NCBI GenBank assembly: GCA_014860665.1
Contig: JACZJI010000047.1
Span: 1 to 64,000, forward strand
Reading direction: 5' to 3'
Source: Bacteroidales bacterium
Lineage (GTDB): Bacteria > Bacteroidota > Bacteroidia > Bacteroidales > F082
Length of the DNA stretch: 64,000 bases
Made by a program: the position numbers and the translations under genes. Position 1 is the stretch's first letter. The number at the start of each line of letters is the position of its first letter. This document shows positions 1 to 9,271 of the stretch, one piece after another. The notes beneath the pieces were generated by a model. The model ran no database searches. It worked only from the letters and a program-made list of their open reading frames with translations, and was not told the DNA's origin.

Positions 1-695
1 GTCAGGATGTGGAAAATAAGTAGAGGAATAGACTTGGTCCGATTCGAGTCCAATGAGAAAAAATCATTTTTAGAATTTTTTCCTCCATTCCATTTGAAGT
101 TATTTTCCTGGGATTGAAAGCGTAGTGCTTTTTTGCCAATCAAATATCCCAGACCACCTGCAGCCACACCAAAAACAAAATAAAAGCTCAGTAAAAACAA
201 AAGAATCTGGACGTCGTTTGCCGACTGAAATCCCAGCTGTTTAAGTCCGAAGTTGATAATATTGACATATATCTTGACGATGTTAAATCCGTAAACAATT
301 ATCAACCCGACTATTTTGTGAAACAGCGCACTTGAAAGGCTTAAAACCCCGCTTAACATATAAGCTATAAGGTTGTTTCCAAATAAAATGATGATGATTT
401 CTACCAATACAGCTTCAAGAAAGATCCCAATCATTGGCCCCAAAATAATAGCACTTGGGGATACTGACTTCATGATGGCTGTGATAAGTCCGGCACGGAT
501 TATGAGACCTCTGTGAGGCCAGATCTGATAAAAACCAATCAGCAGAACTATTCCGAAAAAAGCGAGAACTGAACCTGCGAAAGGAATGCGTGTATTGTGC
601 AGAAAACTTCCAATAATGATTTCTACGGAAGCCCAAAGTCCGCCAATCACAGAGGCCCTTAACCAAAGTCCTTCCTTGTCAACCACAGAACTCAT
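1..695 (-). CDS. Multi-pass membrane protein, ECF S-component-like, 3' end outside window
   Basis: An open frame of about 231 codons runs leftward from ATG at 695 off the window edge, so the C-terminus is missing. It is strongly hydrophobic, with about five candidate membrane segments. These include one near residues 14-35 (a motif reading GSFLHNTRIPFAGS follows), one around residues 45-60, and others near residues 80-115, 120-150 and 170-190. The overall look is that of a small integral membrane substrate-binding (S) component of an energy-coupling-factor transporter, but I cannot name a substrate and this is inference from hydropathy and general resemblance. Its ATG overlaps the mobA stop in an ATGA arrangement, which implies translational coupling and a possible link to molybdenum cofactor or vitamin physiology. 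Confidence 0.6.
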   Translation of the reverse strand, partial: MSSVVDKEGLWLRASVIGGLWASVEIIIGSFLHNTRIPFAGSVLAFFGIVLLIGFYQIWPHRGLIIRAGLITAIMKSVSPSAIILGPMIGIFLEAVLVEIIIILFGNNLIAYMLSGVLSLSSALFHKIVGLIIVYGFNIVKIYVNIINFGLKQLGFQSANDVQILLFLLSFYFVFGVAAGGLGYLIGKKALRFQSQENNFKWNGGKNSKNDFFSLDSNRTKSIPLLIFHIL

Positions 696-1297
696 GGATT
701 GATTGATTTTGCCTGGTTCATATCGTCCAGGGTATTGATGTTTGTAAATAAATGTTCGTTGTAAAAAGGAAGGTTTTCATTTATCTCAACTGATTTGAAC
801 CGAATTTTTTTAAAAAAGTCCATCAACTTGTAGTTGCCTTCACGAATGGATTTTTCCATTTCACCAATGATATTGGTGTTATAATAAGCGTTTAGAGGTT
901 CAATCAGGAAAGTCTCGTGTGAAGGAACCACTATCTGAAAATTCTCAATCTCACTTAGTAAATGTCTGAAAAGTTCGCTTCCTACAAAAGGAGTATCGCA
1001 GGAGATAATTAAATTGCGTTGTGTGTGAGAATGCTTTAGGCAGGTCAAAATTCCGCCCATAGGCCCGACTTCTTTAATTTCATCTGAGATTACCGGGAAT
1101 CCGAAAGTCCGATAATCCTCAAGAGTTTGGTTGGCCGAAATCATCAATGTGCCACAAAGTGGTTTCAAGGCTTCGATGGCATACGAAACTAATTTCTTTC
1201 CTTTAAAATCGAAAAGGGCTTTATCCCGGCCCATACGACTGCTTTTTCCCCCTGCCAGAATAATTCCGGTAATATCTTTCTTGTTAATTTGTGACAT
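692..1297 (-). CDS. mobA: Molybdenum cofactor guanylyltransferase
   Basis: The product (201 aa) transfers GMP from GTP to molybdopterin to make the guanine dinucleotide form of the molybdenum cofactor in the cytosol. The N-terminal nucleotide-binding signature GIILAGGKSSRMGRDKAL (residues about 11-28) is diagnostic of the MobA nucleotidyltransferase fold. A later ISCDTPF segment supplies the metal-binding Asp. Length matches the family (about 190-200 aa). The stop overlaps the start of the downstream membrane protein by four bases. A TAnnTTTG box lies 36 bp upstream. No other molybdenum cofactor gene is in the window, so the pathway context is not visible. A related nucleotidyltransferase specificity (MocA-like) is possible but less likely. 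Confidence 0.88.
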   Translation of the reverse strand: MSQINKKDITGIILAGGKSSRMGRDKALFDFKGKKLVSYAIEALKPLCGTLMISANQTLEDYRTFGFPVISDEIKEVGPMGGILTCLKHSHTQRNLIISCDTPFVGSELFRHLLSEIENFQIVVPSHETFLIEPLNAYYNTNIIGEMEKSIREGNYKLMDFFKKIRFKSVEINENLPFYNEHLFTNINTLDDMNQAKSINP

Positions 1298-1332
1298 CGA
1301 TATTGATTTTTCTCAACCGGTTAATATCGCTT

Positions 1333-1340
1333 CAAAGCTA
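1333..1340 (-). promoter_or_regulatory. Candidate -7 box for mobA
   Basis: On the minus strand this reads TAGCTTTG, an exact match to the Bacteroidota -7 consensus TAnnTTTG, 36 bp before the mobA ATG. No clear TTTG -33 element is seen. Confidence 0.4.
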
Positions 1341-1407
1341 CAAAAGAAAGGAGTTTAGATAATCATTAGAGTGAATTTTTGCAGTTCTTTTCAGAGATGG
1401 AAAAATT

Positions 1408-2625
1408 TCAGGGCAGGAAAAAACAGCTATCTCCATAACTAAGGAAACGGAAGCTGTTCTTCAGTGCATAATCATAAACTTCTTTCCATTTTTCACCAAT
1501 CAGCGCTGCAACCAGTAATAATAAAGTGCTTTTTGGCTGATGAAAATTGGTAATTAATCCTTTCGCAAAGCGAAACTTATATCCGGGAACAATAATCATC
1601 TGAGTTTCTCCTTCTAGGACGTCTTTTTCTTCCTGTTCCAGCGCTTTTATTAATAGTTCCAGCGCAACCTTGGAATTAAAACTCTCAGGAATTTCCAACT
1701 GGTAAGGATCCCACTGTTCCACTTTTGTGTAATCTTCCTTTCCGTAAAAATAATTCAGTGCCATCCAAAAAAGGCTTTCCAGGCTACGCATGGAGGTGGT
1801 CCCAACTGGAATAATAATCTTTTCAGCGGAATTTAGGAGGTGTTTGAGAGTTTGAATTTTAACCCGTATTTTTTCCTTGTGCATTTCGTGATCGTCAATG
1901 GTGTCAGATGAAACCGGTTTAAAAGTTCCGGCGCCAACGTGAAGGACCAGTTTATCTGAGTCAATACCTTTTTCTAGGAGTGAAGCAAGAATATTTTCCG
2001 TAAAATGCAGCCCTGCAGTTGGGGCAGCAACGGAACCATCCAACTTGGCATAGACTGTTTGATAACGTTCTTTATCAGATGCTTCTGCTTCGCGATGCAG
2101 GTAAGGAGGCAAAGGAGTCAATCCAGATGTTTCCAGGATTTCAGAGAACTGTATGTTTTTTGGTGTCCAAGAAAATTCAACCAGAAAGTAATCATTTAGT
2201 TTTTCTTTTTTCTCAGCAAAAAGAATGATGTCTTTTCCATTGATTTTTATTTCGGATGCGATTTTTGCGTTTCCCATTTTTTTTGCTCCGCCAATCAGAC
2301 ATTTCCATACGACAGGCGATTTTTGTTGCATGGCTAATTGGAAATCGTTGACAGGCTCCAGAGGCTCCAGACAAAAAATCTCAATTTTGGCACCGGTCGT
2401 TTTTTTAAATATCAATCGTGCCTGAATTACTTTAGTTTCGTTGAAAAGGAGCAAACTGTTTTTAGGTAGAAGTTCAGAAATTTCAAAAAATCTCTTTTCG
2501 GAAATCTCTCCTTTTTTAAGGAAAAGTAATTTTGATTGATCCCTCTGACTTAAAGGGTATTTGGCAATTTGTTCATCCGGTAATGGATAGTTGTAATCTT
2601 CGATTCTGATCGTGGAAAAATCCAT
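1408..2625 (-). CDS. queA: tRNA preQ1 ribosyltransferase-isomerase
   Basis: QueA transfers and isomerises the ribosyl moiety of S-adenosylmethionine onto preQ1 at the tRNA wobble position to give epoxyqueuosine. The 405-aa product has the family start (YPLPDEQIAKYPLSQRDQSK), the internal PTAGLHFTENIL motif, the VGAGTFKPV segment and the C-terminal LITNFHQPKSTLL motif, all hallmarks of QueA. Some Bacteroidota members carry an extended middle region, and the length here agrees. The ATG at 2625 is preceded 18 bp upstream by a TAnnTTTG box. It appears to be monocistronic, since the next gene leftward (mobA) has its own promoter-like box. No other queuosine genes are nearby. Confidence 0.95.
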   Translation of the reverse strand: MDFSTIRIEDYNYPLPDEQIAKYPLSQRDQSKLLFLKKGEISEKRFFEISELLPKNSLLLFNETKVIQARLIFKKTTGAKIEIFCLEPLEPVNDFQLAMQQKSPVVWKCLIGGAKKMGNAKIASEIKINGKDIILFAEKKEKLNDYFLVEFSWTPKNIQFSEILETSGLTPLPPYLHREAEASDKERYQTVYAKLDGSVAAPTAGLHFTENILASLLEKGIDSDKLVLHVGAGTFKPVSSDTIDDHEMHKEKIRVKIQTLKHLLNSAEKIIIPVGTTSMRSLESLFWMALNYFYGKEDYTKVEQWDPYQLEIPESFNSKVALELLIKALEQEEKDVLEGETQMIIVPGYKFRFAKGLITNFHQPKSTLLLLVAALIGEKWKEVYDYALKNSFRFLSYGDSCFFLP

Positions 2626-2642
2626 GTTTATAATTTGGGCTG

Positions 2643-2650
2643 CAAAAATA
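2643..2650 (-). promoter_or_regulatory. Candidate -7 box for queA
   Basis: The minus strand reads TATTTTTG, fitting TAnnTTTG, 18 bp ahead of the queA ATG. That implies a very short leader. Confidence 0.42.
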
Positions 2651-2794
2651 CGAAAACATGCCAGTCATGGATAATTAAGGTTTATATTCAAATTACAGAG
2701 CTTTACTTTTGAGACATAACTTCTTTACGGACAAATAATTTATGAATACAGCGCTTACGTTTATTATTTTTTAATTTTGACAAAAAAAGAAACC

Positions 2795-3535
2795 ATGGCT
2801 TTAAAAAACCATATCCCCAACACTATTACCCTTTTAAATCTTACATCCGGAATTGTGTCAATTTATTTTGGAGTCAAGGGTGATCCTCATTCGTTAGTTA
2901 TTGCCGGACTTTTTATTTTCATTGCGGCGGTATTTGACTTTTTTGACGGATTTGCAGCTCGAATGTTGCACGCAAAATCTGATATTGGATTGCAACTGGA
3001 TTCTCTTTCCGACATGGTTTCTTTTGGCGTGGCACCAGGATTTATCTTGTACCAAATGTTGGTTTTGAGCCATGGAAATCCGGCAGCCAATGATCAGGGG
3101 TTCGACTTTGTTCCATTTTTTGCCATTTTAGTTCCATGGATGGGAGCATTGCGTCTTGCAAAGTTCAATATTGATGAAAATCAGAAAGTTTCTTTTCTGG
3201 GACTTCCCACCCCGGCGCTGGCTCTTTTAATAGCTTCTTTGCCGATTATTCGTGCCGAATTATATCCGACCAGACAGTTATTTTATATGGTCATTACGAA
3301 TTCCTACTTCTTATTAGCTATTGCTATTTTCGGTTCTCTATTATTGGTTTCCAGGTTTCCTATGTTTGCTCTTAAATTTACCAGCTTTGCATGGAAACCC
3401 AACATGATAAAATATATCTTCCTGACAATCTCAGTAATTCTGCTTGTTCTGCTGAATATAATAGCAGTACCATTTATAATTATACTTTATCTGTTTTTTT
3501 CCTTGATAGTGTACCTAACGGATATTCAGAGTTAG
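2795..3535 (+). CDS. pssA: CDP-diacylglycerol--serine O-phosphatidyltransferase
   Basis: The enzyme makes phosphatidylserine from CDP-diacylglycerol and L-serine, the precursor of phosphatidylethanolamine, in the inner membrane. The full CDP-alcohol phosphatidyltransferase motif DGxxAR-x8-GxxxDxxxD is present at residues 51-73 (D51, G52, A55, R56, G65, D69, D73). Several membrane helices follow, the last two near residues 205-245. The frame is open from a TTG at 2777, but the ATG at 2795 gives the usual start HIPNTITLLNL near the N-terminus and is preferred (246 aa). It converges on lptB with only 16 bp between the stops. The partner decarboxylase psd is not in the window. Confidence 0.93.
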   Translation: MALKNHIPNTITLLNLTSGIVSIYFGVKGDPHSLVIAGLFIFIAAVFDFFDGFAARMLHAKSDIGLQLDSLSDMVSFGVAPGFILYQMLVLSHGNPAANDQGFDFVPFFAILVPWMGALRLAKFNIDENQKVSFLGLPTPALALLIASLPIIRAELYPTRQLFYMVITNSYFLLAIAIFGSLLLVSRFPMFALKFTSFAWKPNMIKYIFLTISVILLVLLNIIAVPFIIILYLFFSLIVYLTDIQS

Positions 3536-3551
3536 ATCAGGATTAAGAAAT

Positions 3552-4304
3552 TTATTCCTCGACTTTTGATTTTCTCCCTTTTTTACGGAGTTCAAAATTA
3601 CTCCCAAGATACACACGTCTTACATGTGGGTCGGCGGCAAGTTCTTCTGAAGTTCCGTATCGTAAGACAGAGCCTTCAAACAGAAGATATGCGCGATCGG
3701 TAATAGTGAGTGTTTCGTGTACATTATGGTCGGTGATAAGGATACCAATATTTTTATCCTTGAGTTTTGAAACAATATTTTGAATGTCTTCTACTGCAAT
3801 AGGATCAACACCTGCAAAAGGTTCGTCAAGCAAAATGAACTTAGGATTTACCGATAATGAACGAGCAATTTCAACACGGCGTCTTTCGCCTCCTGAAAGT
3901 TGAATCCCTTTGCTTTTGCGGATGTGTTGCAACCCAAATTCATCCAGCAATGATTCTAACTTGTCCCGTTGTTCCTTTTTGCTCATTTTGGTAAATTCCA
4001 TAACAGCCTTAATGTTGTCTTCAACGCTTAACTGACGAAATACTGACGCTTCCTGTGCCAGATATCCTATTCCGAGTTGTGCACGTTTATACATAGGGAA
4101 GTCAGTAATCTCGGTATTGTCAAGAAAAACATGACCTTCATAAGGTTTTATAAGGCCTGTCATCATGTAGAATGTGGTAGTTTTCCCTGCTCCGTTTGGC
4201 CCTAACAGTCCGATAATTTCCCCTTGACTTACCTCTACAGAAACATGATTAACAACTGTACGCTGTTTGTATTTCTTTACCAAATCTTTTGTCCAAAGCT
4301 TCAT
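3552..4304 (-). CDS. lptB: LPS export ABC transporter ATP-binding protein
   Basis: LptB is the ATPase that powers extraction of lipopolysaccharide from the inner membrane by LptFG. The 250-aa product has Walker [11 protein letters not shown], the Q-loop, an LSGGERRR signature followed by Walker [14 protein letters not shown], and the H-loop segment TDHNVHE, which together match LptB closely. An upstream TTG allows a longer frame, but the ATG at 4304 gives the standard start [12 protein letters not shown]. It is the last gene of a leftward group with kdsD and an AhpD-like protein. Sharing a unit with a Kdo-pathway gene supports the LPS role over other ABC ATPases of similar size. Confidence 0.95.
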   Translation of the reverse strand: MKLWTKDLVKKYKQRTVVNHVSVEVSQGEIIGLLGPNGAGKTTTFYMMTGLIKPYEGHVFLDNTEITDFPMYKRAQLGIGYLAQEASVFRQLSVEDNIKAVMEFTKMSKKEQRDKLESLLDEFGLQHIRKSKGIQLSGGERRRVEIARSLSVNPKFILLDEPFAGVDPIAVEDIQNIVSKLKDKNIGILITDHNVHETLTITDRAYLLFEGSVLRYGTSEELAADPHVRRVYLGSNFELRKKGRKSKVEE

Positions 4305-4337
4305 CTTATAATTATTTAAAAGCAAAAACTTCCTAAA

Positions 4338-4694
4338 TTATTTGTCTTGTTGGTGAAGATTTTCCCAAAATTCCATGGCTCTTCTTGTGTGCGGAATAAC
4401 AATGGTTCCTCCCACCAGATTTGCGATACCAAAAATCTCCATCATTTCTTCCGTACTCACATTGTTTTCAAAACATTTTTCAAGGTGATAATAGATGCAG
4501 TCATCGCATTTCAAAACCATGGAAGCAACGAGCCCCAACATTTCTTTGGTTTTAGAATCCAGCGCCCCAGGTAAATAAGCATTAGTGTCAACGTTGAAAA
4601 TCCGTTTAATAATTTTATTGTTTGGAGCAGACAGTATTTTCTCATTCATGGCTGCCCTATATGCATCAAAGTCTTTTATAGAATCGGCTTTCAT
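4338..4694 (-). CDS. Carboxymuconolactone decarboxylase / AhpD-like protein
   Basis: This is a small (118 aa) all-helical protein of the carboxymuconolactone decarboxylase family. It carries the AhpD-type redox motif CDDCIYYH, with C63, C66 and H70, so a thiol peroxidase or disulfide-handling activity is plausible. The substrate is unknown. Its ATG overlaps the kdsD stop by one base (TAATG on the coding strand), so the two are probably translated in tandem. lptB follows after about 33 bp. The placement between Kdo synthesis and LPS export genes is notable, but I see no motif linking it to lipopolysaccharide. Confidence 0.87.
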   Translation of the reverse strand: MKADSIKDFDAYRAAMNEKILSAPNNKIIKRIFNVDTNAYLPGALDSKTKEMLGLVASMVLKCDDCIYYHLEKCFENNVSTEEMMEIFGIANLVGGTIVIPHTRRAMEFWENLHQQDK

Positions 4695-5659
4695 TATATT
4701 ATTCCTTCTTTTAAAATATCATGCAAATGAATAACTCCCACATATTTCTGCTTCTTTAAGACCGGAAGCTGGGTAATATTGTTTTCTCTCATCAGAGTAA
4801 GAGCGTCTACTACCAGGTTTTCTTCATCAATACTCCGGGGATTTTTAGTCATAATGTCTGCAGCTTTAAGTTCTCTCAGGTTTTCGTGGTTCTGGAAGGC
4901 CCTGCGTAAATCTCCATCGGTGATAATACCGACTAATTTTCCATCATCAATAACAGCAGTGGCTCCCAGCATTTTTGATGAAATCTCGATGATGACGTTT
5001 TGCATGGTTTCATCAGTTTTGACTTTAGGAACCTGGTTGTTGACAAATAAATCAGCCACTCTCATATACAATCGTTTACCCAGTGCTCCACCCGGATGAA
5101 TTCTGGCAAAATCCTTCGAGGAAAATCCCCTCAGTTTTACGAGGCTCACTGCCAATGCATCTCCCATTACCAGCTGGGCTGTGGTGCTTGAAGTTGGAGC
5201 AAGGTTGTTCGGACAGGCTTCCTGCTTTACTTCTGTGTTTAGGATTTTATCAGCTTGTTTGGCAAGATAGGAGTCTTTGTTGCCAACGATTGCGACAACG
5301 GTATTCCCGTTTGCCTTGATTAAAGGCAATAAAACTTTGATTTCGGGAGTTTCTCCGCTTTTGGAGATCGCAATCACCAGATCGTCCTTGCCTACAATGC
5401 CCAGATCTCCATGAATAGCGTCTGCTGCATGCAAAAAAACCGAGGAAGTACCGGTCGAATTGAAGGTCGCCACAATTTTGGCTGCAATCAGCGCACTTTT
5501 GCCTATCCCTGTCACTATAACTCTCCCTTTTAAATTGTAAATCATTTCAACTGTATCGATAAAATCTTGATTTATTGATGATTGTAATGATTCAATTGCT
5601 TCGCTTTCCAGAGCAATTGTCTTCAGTGCAGATTGTTTTATTTGGTTTGCTGAGCTCAA
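4694..5659 (-). CDS. kdsD: D-arabinose-5-phosphate isomerase (SIS + CBS domains)
   Basis: KdsD converts ribulose 5-phosphate to arabinose 5-phosphate, the first step of Kdo synthesis for the LPS inner core. The 321-aa protein has an N-terminal sugar isomerase (SIS) domain with VTGIGKS near residue 52 and ISKSGETPE, then the HPGGALGKRL linker and two CBS repeats (about 205-320). The only in-frame start giving a full SIS domain is a TTG at 5659, since the next Met lies near residue 39. TTG initiation is therefore inferred. It heads the kdsD - AhpD-like - lptB group. The later pathway enzyme kdsB lies elsewhere in this window at 31510. Confidence 0.92.
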   Translation of the reverse strand: MSSANQIKQSALKTIALESEAIESLQSSINQDFIDTVEMIYNLKGRVIVTGIGKSALIAAKIVATFNSTGTSSVFLHAADAIHGDLGIVGKDDLVIAISKSGETPEIKVLLPLIKANGNTVVAIVGNKDSYLAKQADKILNTEVKQEACPNNLAPTSSTTAQLVMGDALAVSLVKLRGFSSKDFARIHPGGALGKRLYMRVADLFVNNQVPKVKTDETMQNVIIEISSKMLGATAVIDDGKLVGIITDGDLRRAFQNHENLRELKAADIMTKNPRSIDEENLVVDALTLMRENNITQLPVLKKQKYVGVIHLHDILKEGII

Positions 5660-5806
5660 TTTTAAACTTTATTAAGAATTCAATATCGAAAGATTATTAT
5701 TATATTTGTATATAGTTCAATTAACTTATAGTTAATAAATTGTTATCGATTTCTTACTAATGGATAACAGGCCAAAAGTACTAAATAATAATTTATCATT
5801 TTGAAA

Positions 5807-8011
5807 ATGGAGAGCACTGTAGATATTGTTGGGTTGCGATCTTTTATGAAGAGTTTTTTCGGCTTTTCGAGTTTCAAAGGGAATCAGGAGAAGATTATCA
5901 TCAGTTTATTGGAAGGGAAGGATGTTTTCGTTGTTATGCCTACAGGTGGAGGGAAATCAATGTGCTATCAACTTCCTGCTTTGGTACAACCAGGGACTGC
6001 AATCATTGTTTCACCTCTTATAGCTTTGATGAAGAATCAGGTGGATATGATACGGAATTTTAGTTCTGAATATGGTATTGCCCATGTGATGAATTCATCT
6101 CTTTCTAAATCCGAACTTAATCAGGTCAGAAATGATTTGGTATCGGGCAAGACAAAGCTTTTGTACATGGCTCCTGAATCTCTCACCAAAGAAGATAATA
6201 TAAGTTTTCTAAAGAATATAGATATTTCGTTTTACGCTATTGACGAGGCACACTGTATTTCGGAATGGGGCCACGATTTCAGACCAGAATACAGGAAGCT
6301 GAGACCTATCATTCAGGCATTTGGAAAAGATGTTCCAGTGATGGCTCTTACGGCTACGGCTACCGTCAAAGTTCAGGAAGACATTTTGAAATCTCTGGAA
6401 ATCCCCGACGCAACTGTTTATAAATCTTCTTTCGACCGGCCAAACCTCTATTATGAAATTCGGCCCAAGACTAAAGATGTCATAAAAGAGATGATCAAGT
6501 ATATAAAAGGTCAGCCTGGAAAATCTGGGATTGTATACTGTCTTAGTCGAAAGAAAGTCGAAGAAATTGCGGAGACGCTGGTTGTGAACGGAATCAAAGC
6601 ATTACCTTATCATGCCGGATTGGATGCCGCCACTCGAAGGCGGAATCAGGATATGTTTCTGATGGAAGAGGTTGATGTGATAGTTGCCACCATTGCTTTT
6701 GGGATGGGAATTGACAAACCAGACATCCGTTATGTCATACATCATGATATTCCTAAAAGTATAGAAGGCTATTATCAGGAAACTGGTCGCGCTGGTCGAG
6801 ATGGTGGAGAAGGTAATTGTATTACCTTTTACAGTTACGATGATATCCAGAAACTGGAAAAATTCATGAAAGATAAGCCGGTTGCAGAGCAGGAGATTGC
6901 TAAAGAGCTTCTTGCTGAAACAGTAACTTATGCTGAGTCCTCGATTTGTCGTCATAAATTGTTGTTGCATTATTTTGGTGAAGAGTACACAAAAGATAAT
7001 TGCGAGGCGTGCGATAATTGTATCCATCCTAAGGAAAAATTTGAGGGTATGGATGATATCAAGCTTGTGCTAGAAGTGGTGAAATCCCTAAAACAACAGT
7101 ACAAAATTGATATGGTTTCCGATGTGATTTCCGGGAAAAAAAGCGGTGACATAAAAGTCGTAAAACTTGACAAAAACAGTAACTTTGGTGCCGGAAATGA
7201 CAAAGAAAAGCGTTATTGGGTTATGATTATCCACCAGGCGCTGATACATCGCCTTTTAGTCAAGGAAATTGAAAATTACGGTATCCTAAAGCTTACTGAA
7301 GAAGGAAAATTATTCATCAAAGAACCATATAGTATTATGGTTGCCAGGGATCATGATTTTATTTCGGAAGATGAAGAAGATGTATTTGTAAAGCAGGGTG
7401 GTGGAGCAGGAAGTGGTACTGATGCGACACTGTTTGCGATGTTGAAGGACCTGAGAAAAGAAATTTCAAGGGAGGAAAATTTGCCGCCGTTTGTGATTTT
7501 TCAGGATACTTCTCTTGAGGACATGGCTATTCAATATCCTGTAACAATGGAAGAAATGCAACAGATCATAGGCGTTGGTTCCGGAAAAGCTGCAAAGTAC
7601 GGGCAACCCTTTCTTGACCTGATTGCGCAATATGTCGAAGAAAATGAAATTACGCGGCCTAATGATATCATCGTAAAATCGGTGGTCAATAAATCCGGTC
7701 TGAAAGTTTATATTATTAAAAGTATTGACAGAAAACTTTCGTTGAATGACATAGCCCATGCCAAGAACCTGACGATGGAAGAGTTGCTGACAGAAATTGA
7801 AAGAATTGTTTTATCAGGAACTCGAATTGATATTAATTATTATCTGGAAGAGCATGTGGATGAGTATCATCAGGAAGATATTTTAGACTATTTTGCTGAA
7901 GCAGAAACTGACTCCATAGAGGAAGCATTAAATGAGTTGGGTGAAGCCGAATATAATGAAGAGGAAATCAGGCTAATGCGTATAAAGTATTTATCGGAAG
8001 TTGGGAACTAG
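5807..8011 (+). CDS. recQ: ATP-dependent DNA helicase RecQ
   Basis: RecQ is a 3'-5' DNA helicase acting in recombination and fork repair. The 734-aa product has helicase motif I (PTGGGKSMCYQLP), the DEAH box (AIDEAHCISEWGHDFR), motif VI (QETGRAGRDG), a zinc-binding RQC region with cysteines around residues 380-405 (CRHKLL, CEACDNC), a winged helix, an HRDC-like domain around residues 520-600 and a long C-terminal extension with acidic repeats. That extra tail is usual in Bacteroidota RecQ. A TTG two codons upstream (5801) is possible, but ATG 5807 is preferred. A TATATTTG box at 5701-5708 could drive it with a leader of about 95 nt. The 3' end reaches past the stem of the next gene's frame, suggesting a two-gene unit. 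Confidence 0.95.
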   Translation: MESTVDIVGLRSFMKSFFGFSSFKGNQEKIIISLLEGKDVFVVMPTGGGKSMCYQLPALVQPGTAIIVSPLIALMKNQVDMIRNFSSEYGIAHVMNSSLSKSELNQVRNDLVSGKTKLLYMAPESLTKEDNISFLKNIDISFYAIDEAHCISEWGHDFRPEYRKLRPIIQAFGKDVPVMALTATATVKVQEDILKSLEIPDATVYKSSFDRPNLYYEIRPKTKDVIKEMIKYIKGQPGKSGIVYCLSRKKVEEIAETLVVNGIKALPYHAGLDAATRRRNQDMFLMEEVDVIVATIAFGMGIDKPDIRYVIHHDIPKSIEGYYQETGRAGRDGGEGNCITFYSYDDIQKLEKFMKDKPVAEQEIAKELLAETVTYAESSICRHKLLLHYFGEEYTKDNCEACDNCIHPKEKFEGMDDIKLVLEVVKSLKQQYKIDMVSDVISGKKSGDIKVVKLDKNSNFGAGNDKEKRYWVMIIHQALIHRLLVKEIENYGILKLTEEGKLFIKEPYSIMVARDHDFISEDEEDVFVKQGGGAGSGTDATLFAMLKDLRKEISREENLPPFVIFQDTSLEDMAIQYPVTMEEMQQIIGVGSGKAAKYGQPFLDLIAQYVEENEITRPNDIIVKSVVNKSGLKVYIIKSIDRKLSLNDIAHAKNLTMEELLTEIERIVLSGTRIDINYYLEEHVDEYHQEDILDYFAEAETDSIEEALNELGEAEYNEEEIRLMRIKYLSEVGN

Positions 8012-8015
8012 TCGA

Positions 8016-8492
8016 ATGAAAAAAAAATTCTTCTTTCTTTTTTTAATGACATTATTATTATCAGGATGTTATAAGGATAATAAATTAAAATTCACAAAAC
8101 CGGCTGATTTAATTCCTGAAAATGAACTTGCTGATATTATTAAAGAAATGGATGTCATCCAGGGTATCGTAAGCTATAACCGTACTCATGATATTAAAAG
8201 CCCATCAGCTGAACAGGAATATTATAATGCCTTATTTAAACATTATGGTGTTACCGCAGAACAGATTCGACAGAGTATGAGCTATTATATTTCGTTGGGT
8301 AAACCCATGGCTGACATTTATGACAAAGTATTATCACAGTTTTCTATAGAAGAAAGTATGCTTTATGTCACACAAAATGCCGGGCAAATTCAAAGATTAG
8401 ATTCTACGGGTATCTTAAGATTGCAATTTAAACAGCATTGGATTTATTCTAGAGATAGTACAATTCCATATAGTTTTAAACCGATTTTTTAA
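8016..8492 (+). CDS. DUF4296 lipoprotein
   Basis: This 158-aa protein begins with a lipoprotein signal: KKK, a hydrophobic run, then a lipobox LLLSGC with the acylated Cys near residue 20. The mature part is helical and fits the DUF4296 family of Bacteroidota (motifs around PADLIPENELADIIKEM and SYYISLGKPMADIYDKV). The function is unknown. The start lies four bases after the recQ stop, so the two may be cotranscribed. A TTG at 8001 would add five residues overlapping recQ, but the ATG at 8016 fits the signal peptide better. A strong hairpin follows the stop. Confidence 0.8.
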   Translation: MKKKFFFLFLMTLLLSGCYKDNKLKFTKPADLIPENELADIIKEMDVIQGIVSYNRTHDIKSPSAEQEYYNALFKHYGVTAEQIRQSMSYYISLGKPMADIYDKVLSQFSIEESMLYVTQNAGQIQRLDSTGILRLQFKQHWIYSRDSTIPYSFKPIF

Positions 8493-8512
8493 ATTGACTA
8501 AGATTTGAAAAA

Positions 8513-8551
8513 ACAAAAGGGGGAGCATTTATTAAATACTCCCCCTTTTGT
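8513..8551. terminator. Bidirectional intrinsic terminator
   Basis: A perfect 13-bp stem (ACAAAAGGGGGAG at 8513 with CTCCCCCTTTTGT ending 8551) encloses a 13-nt loop. It sits between the convergent DUF4296 gene and deoC and can serve both strands. Confidence 0.85.
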
Positions 8552-8566
8552 TCGCTTTAAAACTAC

Positions 8567-9271
8567 TTAGTAATTTTCGTCGCTTTCAATGCCTTTCATG
8601 ATAGCCACACTACCTCCGGCTCCAATCCTGTTAGCTCCAGCGTTAATCATGGCCACAGCTGTTTTATAATCCCGGATACCACCGCTGGCTTTTACTCCCA
8701 TATCAGGTCCTACAACACGCCGCATCAGTTTAATATCTTCAACTGTAGCACCACTACCAGTAAATCCAGTGCTGGTCTTTACAAAATCAGCACCTGTTTT
8801 TTTTGAAATCTCACAAGCCAGTATCTTTTCTTCTTCAGTAAGTAATGACGTTTCAATAATTACTTTTAAAGTTATTTTATTACCACAGGCTTCTTTAACT
8901 GCGCGGATATCATCTTCAACAAAATCAAGTTTTCCTGATTTCAACCATCCGATATTTAGTACCATGTCTAGCTCATCGGCTCCATCTTCAATTGCAGTTT
9001 TTGCTTCAAAAGCTTTGCTCTTTGTGGCCATGGCTCCAAGAGGGAATCCAATTACAGAACAAACTTTTATAGAAGTTCCCTTGAGTTTTTTAGCTACCAA
9101 AGAAACTTGTGATGAGTTAACACACACAGATTTAAACTGATAGAGTTTTGCTTCTTCGCACAGCTTGTCAAATTGTTTAAGTGTTGCTTCGGGTTTTAAT
9201 AAAGTATGATCAATGTGTCTGGCTAACTCCAAGGGGGTCATAGGCTTAGAATAACTGTTTTCTCTATTCAT
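8567..9271 (-). CDS. deoC: Deoxyribose-phosphate aldolase
   Basis: DeoC cleaves 2-deoxyribose 5-phosphate into acetaldehyde and glyceraldehyde 3-phosphate during deoxynucleoside breakdown. The 234-aa TIM-barrel protein shows the family start HIDHTLLKP, the Asp/Lys catalytic centre in ELDMVLNIG, the Schiff-base lysine in VKTSTGF and the second lysine in VKASGGIRD. It appears to stand alone: no phosphorylase or repressor neighbours it. A TAATTTTG box on the minus strand at 9360-9367 would leave an 89-nt leader. The next gene leftward is convergent across a terminator. Confidence 0.96.
   Translation of the reverse strand: MNRENSYSKPMTPLELARHIDHTLLKPEATLKQFDKLCEEAKLYQFKSVCVNSSQVSLVAKKLKGTSIKVCSVIGFPLGAMATKSKAFEAKTAIEDGADELDMVLNIGWLKSGKLDFVEDDIRAVKEACGNKITLKVIIETSLLTEEEKILACEISKKTGADFVKTSTGFTGSGATVEDIKLMRRVVGPDMGVKASGGIRDYKTAVAMINAGANRIGAGGSVAIMKGIESDENY

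Noticed and set aside
415..666. Minus-strand frame of 83 codons
   Set aside because: It is an out-of-frame reading inside the membrane protein gene that extends from 695, which is better supported by its hydrophobic segments and by the mobA overlap.
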